Source of the DNA: Streptomyces ambofaciens ATCC 23877
GTDB lineage: Bacteria > Actinomycetota > Actinomycetes > Streptomycetales > Streptomycetaceae
Direction: 5' to 3'
Length of the DNA: 64,000 nucleotides
Assembly: GCF_001267885.1 (NCBI RefSeq)
Contig: NZ_CP012382.1
Coordinates: 7,303,001-7,367,000, forward strand
In this document: piece by piece, positions 16,976 to 25,715 of the stretch
How positions within the stretch are numbered: position 1 is the stretch's first letter
Layout of the letters: each line of letters starts with the position of its first letter
Made by a program: the position numbers and the translations under genes
The notes under the pieces: generated by a model
What the model was told of the DNA's origin: nothing
Database searches by the model: none
The model's input: the letters and a program-made list of their open reading frames with translations, nothing else

Positions 16976-18463
16976 TTGAGTCACAAGCGAATTCCGAAGC
17001 GCAGGGCCGCGATGGCGGCAGGCGGCGTGGTGGCGCTCGGCGCGGCCGCCATCCTGCTGCCGAACGCCAACGCCTCGCAGGACGGCGGGTCGGCCGGCGG
17101 CACGGCGGCGCCGAAGACCCTCAAGGCGGCGGACGCGTCGGATCTCGCCTCGCAGCTCGCGGGCCTGCTCGGCGACGCCTTCGCGGGCTCCTACTACGAC
17201 GCCGGCGAACAGCAGCTCGTCGTCAACGTCGTACCCGGCGACAACAACCAGGTGATCGTGCAGGCGAAGAAGGCGGGCGCGAAGGTGCGCGAGGTCGACA
17301 ACAGCCTGGGCGAACTGCGCGGCGGCGCGCGGACCCTGAAGGCGGAGGCGACCGTCCCGGGCACCGCGTGGGCGATCGACCCGCGCACCAACAAGATCCT
17401 GGTCACCGCGGACAGCACCGTCACCGGCGCCGCGTGGGACCGGGTGGAGTCCACCGTCGAAGGCCTCGGCTCCGGCATGGCGACCATCCGGAAGTCCCCC
17501 GGCACCTTCAAGACCTTCGTCTCGGGCGGGGACGCCATCTTCGGCGGCGGCGCTCGCTGCTCCCTCGGTTTCAACGTCACCGCGGGCGACGGCGCGCCCG
17601 CCTTCCTGACGGCCGGTCACTGCGGCGTGGCGGACGACCAGTGGTCCGACGCGCAGGGCGGGCAGCCGATCGCCACCGTCGACCAGGCGGTCTTCCCCGG
17701 CGAGGGCGACTTCGCGCTCGTGCGGTACGACGACCCGGCGACCGAGGCGCCGAGCGAGGTGAACCTCGGCGACCAGACGGTCCAGATCAGCCAGGCGGCG
17801 GAGGCGACGGTCGGTCAGCAGGTCTTCCGCATGGGCAGTACGACCGGACTGGCCGACGGTCAGGTCCTCGGCCTGGACGCCACCGTCAACTACCCGGAAG
17901 GCACGGTCACCGGCCTCATACAGACCGACGTGTGCGCCGAACCGGGCGACAGCGGCGGCTCCCTGTTCACCCAGGACGGCCTCGCGATCGGGCTGACCTC
18001 CGGCGGCAGCGGCGACTGCGCGGTGGGCGGCGAGACCTTCTTCCAGCCGGTCACCACCGCCCTGGAGGCGGTCGGCGCCACCCTCGGCGGCGACGCGTCC
18101 GGTGGCGCGGGCGACCAGGCGGGCGGCGAGGAGGCCGGCGGCGAGGAGGCCGGTGACGGCCAGGCCGGTGCCGGTGGCGACGCCGGTGCGGGTGAGGACG
18201 CCGGTGCCGGTGCGGGCGATGTCGGTGACGGCACGGGCGTCGGCGGCGAGGAGGCCGGCGCGGGCGACCAGGCCGGTGGGGAAGAGGCCGGGGGCGGTGA
18301 CGCCGTCGGCGGTGGCGAGGAGGCCGGTGGCGAGGAGGCCGGTGACGGCCAGGCCGGTGCCGGTGGCGACGCCGGTGCGGGTGAGGACGCCGGTGCCGGT
18401 GCGGGCGATGTCGGTGACGGCACGGGCGTCGGCGGCGAGGACGGCTCCGGGCTGACGGGCTGA
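16976..18463 (+). CDS. Secreted S1-family serine protease (SalO/streptogrisin-like) with acidic repeat tail
   Basis: 495 aa from TTG 16976 (AGGAGG 9 nt upstream). Signal peptide ~1-34 (KRIPKRRAAMAAGGVVALGAAAI), alpha-lytic-type propeptide (~50-190), then the chymotrypsin fold with His215 (TAGHCG), Asp245 (GDFALV) and Ser326 (EPGDSGG). After the domain (~372) comes a ~120-residue Gly/Ala/Glu/Asp-rich low-complexity tail with no LPxTG or TM, so the enzyme is probably released or loosely wall-bound. It lies divergent to the exported peptide gene and 10 kb from an SSI-type inhibitor. It resembles SalO (SCO0752) in memory; the symbol is not assigned. The target is unknown. Confidence 0.88.
   Translation: MSHKRIPKRRAAMAAGGVVALGAAAILLPNANASQDGGSAGGTAAPKTLKAADASDLASQLAGLLGDAFAGSYYDAGEQQLVVNVVPGDNNQVIVQAKKAGAKVREVDNSLGELRGGARTLKAEATVPGTAWAIDPRTNKILVTADSTVTGAAWDRVESTVEGLGSGMATIRKSPGTFKTFVSGGDAIFGGGARCSLGFNVTAGDGAPAFLTAGHCGVADDQWSDAQGGQPIATVDQAVFPGEGDFALVRYDDPATEAPSEVNLGDQTVQISQAAEATVGQQVFRMGSTTGLADGQVLGLDATVNYPEGTVTGLIQTDVCAEPGDSGGSLFTQDGLAIGLTSGGSGDCAVGGETFFQPVTTALEAVGATLGGDASGGAGDQAGGEEAGGEEAGDGQAGAGGDAGAGEDAGAGAGDVGDGTGVGGEEAGAGDQAGGEEAGGGDAVGGGEEAGGEEAGDGQAGAGGDAGAGEDAGAGAGDVGDGTGVGGEDGSGLTG
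18141..18442 (+). repeat. Direct repeat inside protease tail
   Basis: A ~113-bp segment at 18141-18253 recurs essentially identically at 18330-18442 (offset 189 bp = 63 codons). It encodes the EEAGDGQAGAGGDAGAGEDA-type acidic tail. The near identity at DNA level indicates a recent in-frame duplication. Confidence 0.8.
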
Positions 18464-18540
18464 CGGGCTGACGCGGTCGCCCCGCGCCCGCGGCGCGCCT
18501 CACGAACCCCGGCCGGCTCCCGAGGGGCCGGACGGCGGTG

Positions 18541-18576
18541 GGCGGTCCGCTCCTCCGGCGGGAGGGGCGGACCGCC
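18541..18576. terminator. Terminator hairpin downstream of protease
   Basis: GGCGGTCCGC (18541-18550) pairs with GCGGACCGCC (18567-18576), ~80 nt after the protease stop, in the convergent interval before the PP2C gene. Confidence 0.6.
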
Positions 18577-18670
18577 GCACGGCGGAGCCGCAGCCGAGCG
18601 GCCGGGCGCCGCAGGCGTGGGGGAGCGGGGCGACGGGTCTGTACCGGCTCTGCGGCCACCGAAGGAGAAC

Positions 18671-18850
18671 CCCCGCGTCCCGACCGGAGCACCCGCGTCC
18701 CGACCGGAGCGCCCGCGTCCCGGCCCGAGCACCCGCGTCCCGACCGGAGCACCCGCGTCCCGGCCCGAGCCCCCGCCTCCCGACCGCAGCACCCGCGTCC
18801 CGACCGGAGCACCCGCGTCCCGGCCCGAGCGCCCGCCTCCCGGCCCGAGC
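18671..18850. repeat. 20-bp tandem repeat array (9 units)
   Basis: Nine head-to-tail 20-bp units of the form CCCGCGTCCCGACCGGAGCA or its variant CCCGCGTCCCGGCCCGAGCG, with a degenerate tenth. It lies between convergent genes, 40 bp before the stop of the PP2C gene. The 20-bp period is not a codon multiple, and all frames look like shadow translations. No flanking cas genes and no spacers, so not CRISPR. Confidence 0.9.
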
Positions 18851-18891
18851 ACGCATCTCGGCCGAGGTTCCGGCGCCCCGCGGGCCCCGCC

Positions 18892-21033
18892 TCAGCCCTT
18901 CGCTCGGAGCAGCATCAGGGCGATGTCGTCGGGGCGTTCCTCCGCACCGGCCTCGTCGCGCACCAGGCGGTCGGCGAGCGCGTCCAGCGGCAGGTCGCCG
19001 GCGTCGGCCAGCCGGTGCCCCAGGTCGGCCAGGGCGTCCTCGAAGTCGGCGCCGGGGGACTCCACCAGGCCGTCCGTGTACAGGGCCAGCAGGGAGCCGG
19101 GAGCCAGGTCGATCTCCGTGCACGGATACGCGGCCGAGGGGTCGATGCCCAGCAGGGGCCCGCCGGCGACGTCCAGCACCTCCACCCGCCCGTCCGGGCG
19201 GCGCAGCAGCGGCGGCGGATGTCCCGCGCGGGCCAGTGTCGCCCGCCCGCGGGCCGCGTCGAGCCGCAGGTACAGACAGCTGACGAACAGCTCGGTGCCC
19301 AGGTCGATCAGCAGCCGGTTGGTGCTGCGCACGACCTCCTCGGGCGCCTGGCCGACGGCCGTGTACGCGCGGACCGCGGTACGCACCTGCCCCATCAGCC
19401 CGGCCGCCGTCACGTTGTGCCCCTGGACGTCCCCGATCACCGCCACCGGCGCGCCCCCGGCCGGCACCAGGTCGTAGAAGTCGCCCCCGATGTCCATGCC
19501 CCGGGTGGCCGGCAGATACCGGGCCGCGGCCTCGACGCCGGGTAGGAGGGGCAGCGAGTGCGGCAGCAGGGCGTCCTGCAACCCGTGCGCCAGCCGGTAC
19601 TTGGCGTCGTAGACGAGGGCGCGGTCCAGGGCCTGCGCGACCAGCCCGGCCAGGCTGGTCAGGATCGCCCGCTCCTCCGTGGTGAAGGAGTGCGGTCGTG
19701 AGTAGGCGAGGACGCAGGTGCCCACCGGCCGCCCGGAGGCGATCAGCGGCAGGAACGCCCAGGCCGCGAACCCGTCGTGGGTGCCCCGTCGCGCCGGGTA
19801 CAGCCGCTCCAGCTGCTCCCAGGACTCGAAGAAGGCGGGCACCCCCGTCCGCAGGACCTGCGCGCCCGGGATCGCCTCGGTGAGCGGAGTCCCGTCGAAC
19901 CGCTCCACGGCGCGCGGGTCCGGATAGCCGCGGTGTCCCAGGACGTGCAGCCGCCCGGCCCGTGAGCCGAGGACGACCAGGCCCTGACTGCCCACGGTCG
20001 GCGCGATCTCGTCGGCGATCAGCTGCACCACGTCCCGCACACCCACCGCCTCGGACAGCGCGCCGGTGAGGCTGACCACCTGGGAGATGGTCACGAGCCG
20101 GGGCGGGGCGGCCCCGTCCGGCACCGCCCCGGCCGAGCCCGGCCGCGACACCCCCCGGGCCCGGCTGATGCGCACGCTGAGCCCGGTGCGGGTCGGGTAC
20201 AGCCGGAACGAGAGCCAGTCGCCGGGCGGACGCAGCGCCACGAAGGAGGTGGCGTGCTGGCTGAACAGCGCGGCCCGGTACCGGTCCTCGTACACCGGGT
20301 CGTTGAGCCACGGCACCGACGTCCACAGGTGGGTGCCGATCAGCTCCGCGACCGGCACGCCCATGAGCTCGGCCGCGGCCGGGTTGGCGAACCCCACCCG
20401 GCCGTGCAGGTCCAGGGAGCACAGCCCGTACGGCAGCCGCCCCACCATCCGCACGGCCTCCAGCGACCCGAGGGTGCCGGGCGCGCCCCCGACCACCGGG
20501 GCGGCCAGCAGATCGGGCTCCGGGTGTACGGGAACACTCGCCGCGGCGGCCCGCTCCAGCCGCACCGCGAGCCGCTCGCAGGCCGCCGTCAGCCGCCGGA
20601 GCTCCCGTTCGGACAGCTCCGTGGCACGCGCACCGGGCCAGGTCAGGAACACCGCGCCGTACGCCGTGGACTCGGTCGCGACGGGCAGCGCGACCAGGGC
20701 GAACGGGTAGGGCAGGACCACGGCGACCCGGGGATAGCGCCGCGCCATCTCCTCCTCGTCGCCGACCCAGACCGTCCGCCGCTCACGCACCGCGTCCGCC
20801 ACCGGCACCGGCGCGTGCAGCGTCACCCGCTCCCAGGGCGCCGCGAAGGCCCTCGGCAGGCCGGCCATCACCGCCATCTCCAGCACCGGCGGATCGGCGC
20901 CGAGGAGGTAGACCGCCCCGGAGTGCGCGTGGACGTCCTCCATCATCGCGGCCAGCGCCAGGGAGAGCACCGGATGGCCACCCGACACGGTTGCGGTGTC
21001 GGGTGCCGGTGCGGAGGGCTGATCGTCGGCCAC
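18892..21033 (-). CDS. PP2C (SpoIIE-type) serine phosphatase with GAF and PAS sensors
   Basis: 713 aa from GTG 21033; GAGGAGG is 8 nt upstream. An N-terminal GAF-like domain (~20-190) is followed by a PAS segment (LDLHGRVGFANPAAAELMGV, ~225-330), a second GAF (~350-490) and a C-terminal PP2C/SpoIIE domain (~500-713) with metal-binding DIGGDFYDL and IGDVQGHN. Family members dephosphorylate STAS anti-sigma antagonists and so turn sensor input into sigma-factor release. Cytosolic; no TM. Divergent from a second phosphatase across a repeat-rich region. Confidence 0.9.
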   Translation of the reverse strand: MADDQPSAPAPDTATVSGGHPVLSLALAAMMEDVHAHSGAVYLLGADPPVLEMAVMAGLPRAFAAPWERVTLHAPVPVADAVRERRTVWVGDEEEMARRYPRVAVVLPYPFALVALPVATESTAYGAVFLTWPGARATELSERELRRLTAACERLAVRLERAAAASVPVHPEPDLLAAPVVGGAPGTLGSLEAVRMVGRLPYGLCSLDLHGRVGFANPAAAELMGVPVAELIGTHLWTSVPWLNDPVYEDRYRAALFSQHATSFVALRPPGDWLSFRLYPTRTGLSVRISRARGVSRPGSAGAVPDGAAPPRLVTISQVVSLTGALSEAVGVRDVVQLIADEIAPTVGSQGLVVLGSRAGRLHVLGHRGYPDPRAVERFDGTPLTEAIPGAQVLRTGVPAFFESWEQLERLYPARRGTHDGFAAWAFLPLIASGRPVGTCVLAYSRPHSFTTEERAILTSLAGLVAQALDRALVYDAKYRLAHGLQDALLPHSLPLLPGVEAAARYLPATRGMDIGGDFYDLVPAGGAPVAVIGDVQGHNVTAAGLMGQVRTAVRAYTAVGQAPEEVVRSTNRLLIDLGTELFVSCLYLRLDAARGRATLARAGHPPPLLRRPDGRVEVLDVAGGPLLGIDPSAAYPCTEIDLAPGSLLALYTDGLVESPGADFEDALADLGHRLADAGDLPLDALADRLVRDEAGAEERPDDIALMLLRAKG

Positions 21034-21667
21034 GCCGACCACCTCCTCGCACGCCTGTGCACGGGAACCCCCGGGTTCAAATCTCCTCCCCGAAGGCCCG
21101 CCGCGCACGGCGAGCACCGCCCCGGCAGGTCCGCGAGCGGGCAGGGGAGTCACCTCGCGCGTCCAGGCACGGGCAGAGGACCGCTCCGCGCATCCGGGCA
21201 CGCGGAGCCGCCCTGGCACGCGCCCGACTGCGGGCACGGTGTCGCCCCGGCAGGTTCGGGCGCGGGCAGGGAGCTGCCCCGACACCTCCGCCCCCCATGC
21301 GCGGCGCCGCCCCGACACCTCCCCTCACGCGCGGCGCCGCCCCGTCACCTCCCCTCACGTGCGGCGCCGCCCCGTCACCTCCCCTCACGTGCGGCGCCGC
21401 CCCGTAACCTCCCACCACGCGCGGGGCGCCCGGTCCTCCCCTCACGCGCTCACGCGCGGCGCGCCCCGGCGCCTCCCACCGCCGGCACGGCGCCGTACGG
21501 TCCGGGCGCGGCCCTCACCGCCTGCCGCCTGCTCCGGCGCCCGCCCTCGTCCCGCCTCTCGGGTGGCGCCGCGGTCCCAGGGCTCCACCGCGCTGCGGTC
21601 CGGTAGGCGCCCGGGAGGCCCTTCCGCGCCCTGAATCTCCGGTTTCCGGCGCACAGGGGCTGCGTTG
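21034..21667. repeat. Divergent intergenic region with 30-bp tandem repeats
   Basis: About 630 nt between two divergent phosphatase genes, no convincing gene. A 30-bp unit beginning GCGGCGCCGCCCCGTCACCT and ending CCCCTCACGT is repeated four times at 21301-21420, with a diverged copy at 21271-21300. The two middle copies are identical. Promoters for both genes must lie at the edges. Confidence 0.8.
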
Positions 21668-24151
21668 ATGTCCTATAAGCGCTGTAATGGCGGCGTGGTC
21701 GGTGAGGGCGCTGTGGAACGCGGAGCGAGGACGCTGCGCGCCGAGGGTGCCCTGAAGGCCATCGCCTCCGGCCCGGACACGGGGGAGCGGCTGCGCCGTG
21801 TCCTCGAACAGGCGCTGGTCTTCGCGGGCGCCTCCTTCGCCGCCCTCTACACGCCCGGCGGCAACCGTGAGCTGCTGTGCCTGGCCGATTCGGCCGGTGT
21901 GCCGCGCACCCTGTACGGCGTGCGCGACGGCTACCCCGCGGCCGGGGGCTCCCCGGTCGCCGACGCCCACCGCGGCGGCACGCCGGTCTGGCTCGGCCCC
22001 GAGGAGTTCGCCGGATCGGCGGAGTCGCGGCACGTGCCGTCGAGCGGCTTCTCCCTCGCCGCCCTGCCCATCCATGGGAACGACGGCGGGTGCCTGCTCG
22101 CCCTGACCGAACGCCCGGAGGGTTTCGACGCCGAGGACCGGGCCTGCCTGGAACTGGTCGCCGAGGCCGTCCCCTGCCCCGCCCCGGCCGTGGCCGCCGA
22201 GGGCGGGGAGCTGGAGCCCGGGGCCTTCACCCTCGCCATGGACACCGGCCGGGTCGAGGTCGGCGACGACATCCTGCGCCTGTTCGGCCTCGCGCCCGGC
22301 GAGTTCGACGGCAAGGTCGAGACGCTGCTCGGCCTGACCGTGCCCGAGGACCTGCCCTCGCTGATGTCGGTCACGGAGGCCGACCACATGTCCATCGGCG
22401 AACGCGAGCTGGAGTTCCGGGTGCTCCAGCCCTCCGGCCCGCCGAAGTGGCTGCGACTGAGCGGACGCCTGCTGCCCGGGGGCGAGGGCCGTCCGGCCCG
22501 TCTCGCCGGCACCGTCGTGGACGCCTCCACCCTGCGCCCGGACGTGACCGACGTGGCCCGCGTCCAGCGGCTGGCCGCCGCGCTGGCCACCGCGGGCACC
22601 GTCCGCGACGTCAGCCAGGCCGTGGTCGCCGCCCTGCGCAGGCCGCTGCGCGCCGACCGGATCGCGCTGGCCGAGCTGGAGAACGACCGTCTCGTCGTCA
22701 CCGTCCTCGACCCGCCCGAGCCCGAGTCCTGGCCCGAGCTGTGGCGGCTGGAGTGGCGCACCGAGTGGCCCGACGCGCCGGTACGGGCCATGCCCACCCT
22801 CGCCGCCGCGCTGCGCGAGGGCCGTGCCAGGATCTGGCCCGCCGGCACCGGCGAGCTGGAGCCGGCCCTCGCCGACGTCGGCCCCGGGGGCCTGGCCGTC
22901 CTGCCACTGCCCGCCGGCGGCCGCATGGCCGGCGCCTGCCTGATCGGCTGGGACACCCCGCACGACTTCGGCCCCGACGAACGCGCCCTGCTCACCGCCT
23001 CCGCCGGCCTCGCCGGACAGGCACTGATGCGCGCCCACGCCTTCGACGCCGAGCACGAACTGGTCGGCATGCTCCAGCGCCAGCTGCTGCCGCGCCGCCT
23101 GCCGAAGCTGCCCGGCGCGGTCGCCGTCGCCCGCTACCTGCCCAGCACGGCCGGACTGGAGCTGGGCGGCGACTGGTACGACGTGATCCCGCTGCCCGAC
23201 CACCATGTCGCCCTCGTCATCGGCGACGTACAGGGTCACAGTGCCGCCGCGGCCACCCTCATGGGTCAGATGCGTACCGCCCTGCGCGCCTACGCCGTCG
23301 AGGGCCATCCGCCGGACGTGGTGGTCTCCCACGCCAACCGGCTGCTCATGGACATGGAGACCGACCTCTTCGCCACCTGCGTCTACGTCGACCTCGACAT
23401 GGAGGAGGGCTCGGCCTGGTGCGTCCGGGCCGGGCATCCCCCGCCGGTGCTGCGCCACTCCGACGGCACGACGGAGATCGCGGAGGCGGAGGGCGGCCCG
23501 CCGCTGGGCGTGGTGACGCAGGCCGACTTCCCGATGAGCCCCTTGCCGGTGCGGCCCGGCACGCTGATCGCCCTCACCACGGACGGGCTCGTGGAGTCCG
23601 CGGACTCCGACATCGACGAGGGCATGGACCGCTTCGCGCACGCCCTGGCCGTGTCCGACCCCGCCCACCTCGGGCTCGTCGCCGACGCCCTGCTCGGCAA
23701 CGCCCGCCGCAGCGACGACGTGGCGCTGCTGCTGGTGCGCTACGACGGCATGGCCGTACGCCCCCTGCGGGAGAGCTGGTCGGTGTGGCGGCTGCCCGAG
23801 GCGGTGCGGCACGCCCGCCGCTTCACCCGGCGCGTACTGCGCTCCTGGGGTGTGTCGGACGACGACATCGACGGCGTCCTGCTCATCGTCTCCGAGCTGG
23901 TCACCAACGCCCTGGTGCACACCGACGGCCAGGTCAGGCTCGACCTGACCCTGATCAACGGCAGGCTGCGCGTCGCGGTCGCCGACGCCTCACCCCGTAC
24001 GCCCGTCAAACCGACCAGCATCGGCTGGGAGGCCACCGGCGGGCGGGGCATCCTCCTGGTCGAGGCGATGTCGGCGACCTGGGGGACGCTCCCGGTCAGC
24101 GGGGGCAAGCAGGTGTGGAGCGAGATCTCCCTGCGCGGCGCTCCCGCGTAG
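21668..24151 (+). CDS. PP2C phosphatase with GAF/PAS sensors and C-terminal RsbW-like ATPase
   Basis: About 827 aa from ATG 21668; an in-frame GTG at 21713 with GGTGAGG upstream is an alternative. Domain order: GAF (~40-170), PAS (~190-280), GAF (~300-460), PP2C (~470-690; GGDWYDVIPL, IGDVQGHS) and a HATPase_c domain (~710-827; ELVTNALVHTDG, GGRGILLVEAMS). The kinase-like domain resembles RsbW/SpoIIAB anti-sigma kinases. One polypeptide thus carries both the phosphatase and the opposing kinase fold of a partner-switching circuit. The STAS target is not encoded here. Confidence 0.9.
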   Translation: MSYKRCNGGVVGEGAVERGARTLRAEGALKAIASGPDTGERLRRVLEQALVFAGASFAALYTPGGNRELLCLADSAGVPRTLYGVRDGYPAAGGSPVADAHRGGTPVWLGPEEFAGSAESRHVPSSGFSLAALPIHGNDGGCLLALTERPEGFDAEDRACLELVAEAVPCPAPAVAAEGGELEPGAFTLAMDTGRVEVGDDILRLFGLAPGEFDGKVETLLGLTVPEDLPSLMSVTEADHMSIGERELEFRVLQPSGPPKWLRLSGRLLPGGEGRPARLAGTVVDASTLRPDVTDVARVQRLAAALATAGTVRDVSQAVVAALRRPLRADRIALAELENDRLVVTVLDPPEPESWPELWRLEWRTEWPDAPVRAMPTLAAALREGRARIWPAGTGELEPALADVGPGGLAVLPLPAGGRMAGACLIGWDTPHDFGPDERALLTASAGLAGQALMRAHAFDAEHELVGMLQRQLLPRRLPKLPGAVAVARYLPSTAGLELGGDWYDVIPLPDHHVALVIGDVQGHSAAAATLMGQMRTALRAYAVEGHPPDVVVSHANRLLMDMETDLFATCVYVDLDMEEGSAWCVRAGHPPPVLRHSDGTTEIAEAEGGPPLGVVTQADFPMSPLPVRPGTLIALTTDGLVESADSDIDEGMDRFAHALAVSDPAHLGLVADALLGNARRSDDVALLLVRYDGMAVRPLRESWSVWRLPEAVRHARRFTRRVLRSWGVSDDDIDGVLLIVSELVTNALVHTDGQVRLDLTLINGRLRVAVADASPRTPVKPTSIGWEATGGRGILLVEAMSATWGTLPVSGGKQVWSEISLRGAPA

Positions 24152-24248
24152 GCGGCCTCCCGGGGCGCGGGCGACCGGTGTTTCACCGGGGCACGCCCGG
24201 GGACCCGCAGGGCGACGGCCTCCGACACAGAAGGAAGATGATGCACCC

Positions 24249-24428
24249 ATGACCACGGAAACCGGCGACAAACCCGTCGTCCGTCGCCAGGAGACGGGGT
24301 GGTCGAAGGCGCGACGGCTCAGAAGCCGGGTCGCCGTGCGCACCTGGATACCGGCCGTCGAGGACGACGGTGCCGCTCGCGCACCGCGATCGGGCCAGGA
24401 GTCGAACATCGTCAGGGGCGAGGACTGA
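24249..24428 (+). CDS. Small basic hypothetical protein
   Basis: 59 aa, ATG 24249, with GAAGGAAG ~10 nt upstream. Sequence is Arg-rich in the middle (WSKARRLRSRVAVRTW) then acidic (VEDDGAA). No TM or known motif. It lies ~100 nt after the phosphatase gene in the same direction and could be its downstream partner. The assignment rests on ribosome-binding site and codon bias only. Confidence 0.45.
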   Translation: MTTETGDKPVVRRQETGWSKARRLRSRVAVRTWIPAVEDDGAARAPRSGQESNIVRGED

Positions 24429-24586
24429 CCACGCCCCTCGGGCGGTGGCACCTGCCCAGCGCGCCGGCCATGGGGCCGGCGCGGTGCGCGTCCGGACCGG
24501 ACCGGGTCCGCCGAGGGGCGGGCAGGTAACGTCGGCGGTCCGTCAGACCGACTCCCGTCCGACCGCAGCAAGGCACAGAACCGTTC

Positions 24587-25633
24587 ATGAACCTCCTGGT
24601 CACCGGCGCCGCCGGATTCATCGGCTCCCGGTACGTCCGCACACTCCTCGCCTCCGACGCGCCCGAGCCGCCGCGGATCACGGTGCTGGACAGCCTCACC
24701 TACGCCGGCACCCCGGAGAACCTGCCCCTCGGCCACCCCCGGCTGGACTTCGTGCACGGCGACATCCGCGACGCCGCCCTCGTCGACAAGCTGATGGCCG
24801 GGACCGACCAGGTCGTGCACTTCGCCGCGGAGTCCCACGTGGACCGCTCGATCGACGCCGCCGCCGGCTTCGTCCTCACCAACGTCGTCGGCACCCAGAC
24901 CCTGCTGGACGCGGCGCTGCGCCACGGGGTGGGCCCCTTCGTGCACGTCTCCACCGACGAGGTCTACGGCTCCGTCGACTCCGGCTCGGCGACCGAGGAG
25001 CACCCGCTGCGGCCGAGCTCCCCGTACTCCGCCTCGAAGGCCTCGGGCGACCTGCTGGCCCTCGCCCACCACCGCACCCACGGCCTGGACGTACGGGTGA
25101 CCCGGTGCTCCAACAACTACGGCCCGTACCAGTTTCCCGAGAAACTGGTACCGCTGTTCGTCACCCGCCTCCTCGACGGCCGGAAGGTCCCCTTGTACGG
25201 CGACGGGCGCAACGTCCGCGACTGGCTGCACGTCGACGACCACTGCCGGGGCGTCGACCTCGTGCGGACCCGGGGCCGGGCCGGTGAGGTCTACAACCTC
25301 GGCGGCGGCACCGAACTGAGCAACCGCGACCTCACCGGCCTGCTCCTCGACGCCTGCGGCGCCGGCTGGGACCGGGTCGCGCACGTCGAGGACCGCAAGG
25401 GCCACGACCTGCGCTACTCGGTGGACTGGAGCAAGGCGCGGGACGAGCTGGGCTACCGGCCCCGCCACGACTTCACGACCGGACTGGAGGGGACCGTCGC
25501 CTGGTACCGGGACAACCGGGCCTGGTGGGAGCCGCTCCAGCGGCGTGCCGACTGGGAGCGGCGACCACGGATCCCCGACCACGCGGTGCCGGGCTCAGAG
25601 CGGACGGCCCCGGAGCGGACGGACCCCGCCTGA
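24587..25633 (+). CDS. dTDP-glucose 4,6-dehydratase-like NAD(P)-dependent sugar epimerase/dehydratase
   Basis: 348 aa. Rossmann motif GAAGFIGS, SDR-extended catalytic triad STDEVYG and YSASK, sugar-nucleotide region CSNNYGPYQFPEKL: all diagnostic of RmlB-type dTDP-glucose 4,6-dehydratases. The reaction makes dTDP-4-keto-6-deoxyglucose. No rmlA, C or D genes or glycosyltransferase adjoin, so it is an orphan copy and might act on another nucleotide sugar. The C-terminal ~20 residues are extra and hydrophilic. Confidence 0.9.
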   Translation: MNLLVTGAAGFIGSRYVRTLLASDAPEPPRITVLDSLTYAGTPENLPLGHPRLDFVHGDIRDAALVDKLMAGTDQVVHFAAESHVDRSIDAAAGFVLTNVVGTQTLLDAALRHGVGPFVHVSTDEVYGSVDSGSATEEHPLRPSSPYSASKASGDLLALAHHRTHGLDVRVTRCSNNYGPYQFPEKLVPLFVTRLLDGRKVPLYGDGRNVRDWLHVDDHCRGVDLVRTRGRAGEVYNLGGGTELSNRDLTGLLLDACGAGWDRVAHVEDRKGHDLRYSVDWSKARDELGYRPRHDFTTGLEGTVAWYRDNRAWWEPLQRRADWERRPRIPDHAVPGSERTAPERTDPA

Positions 25634-25715
25634 CCCGACCGTCCGCTCGTGCTCGACGGCCGGCACCGGTGTCGGCGCCCGGCCCGCTCGCGTCGGCGGG
25701 CGGCCTCCCGGCGGG

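Noticed and set aside
18370..18463. Sortase signal at protease C terminus
   Set aside because: It ends GSGLTG without LPxTG/LAxTG, hydrophobic span or basic tail.
18671..18850. CRISPR array
   Set aside because: Units are contiguous 20-bp repeats with no spacers and no cas genes.
21271..21420. Coding repeat (10-residue periodic protein)
   Set aside because: No start with ribosome-binding site; composition is shadow-like and the array is in a divergent promoter region.
21515..23920. 801-codon minus-strand open frame
   Set aside because: Antisense shadow of the PP2C/HATPase gene.
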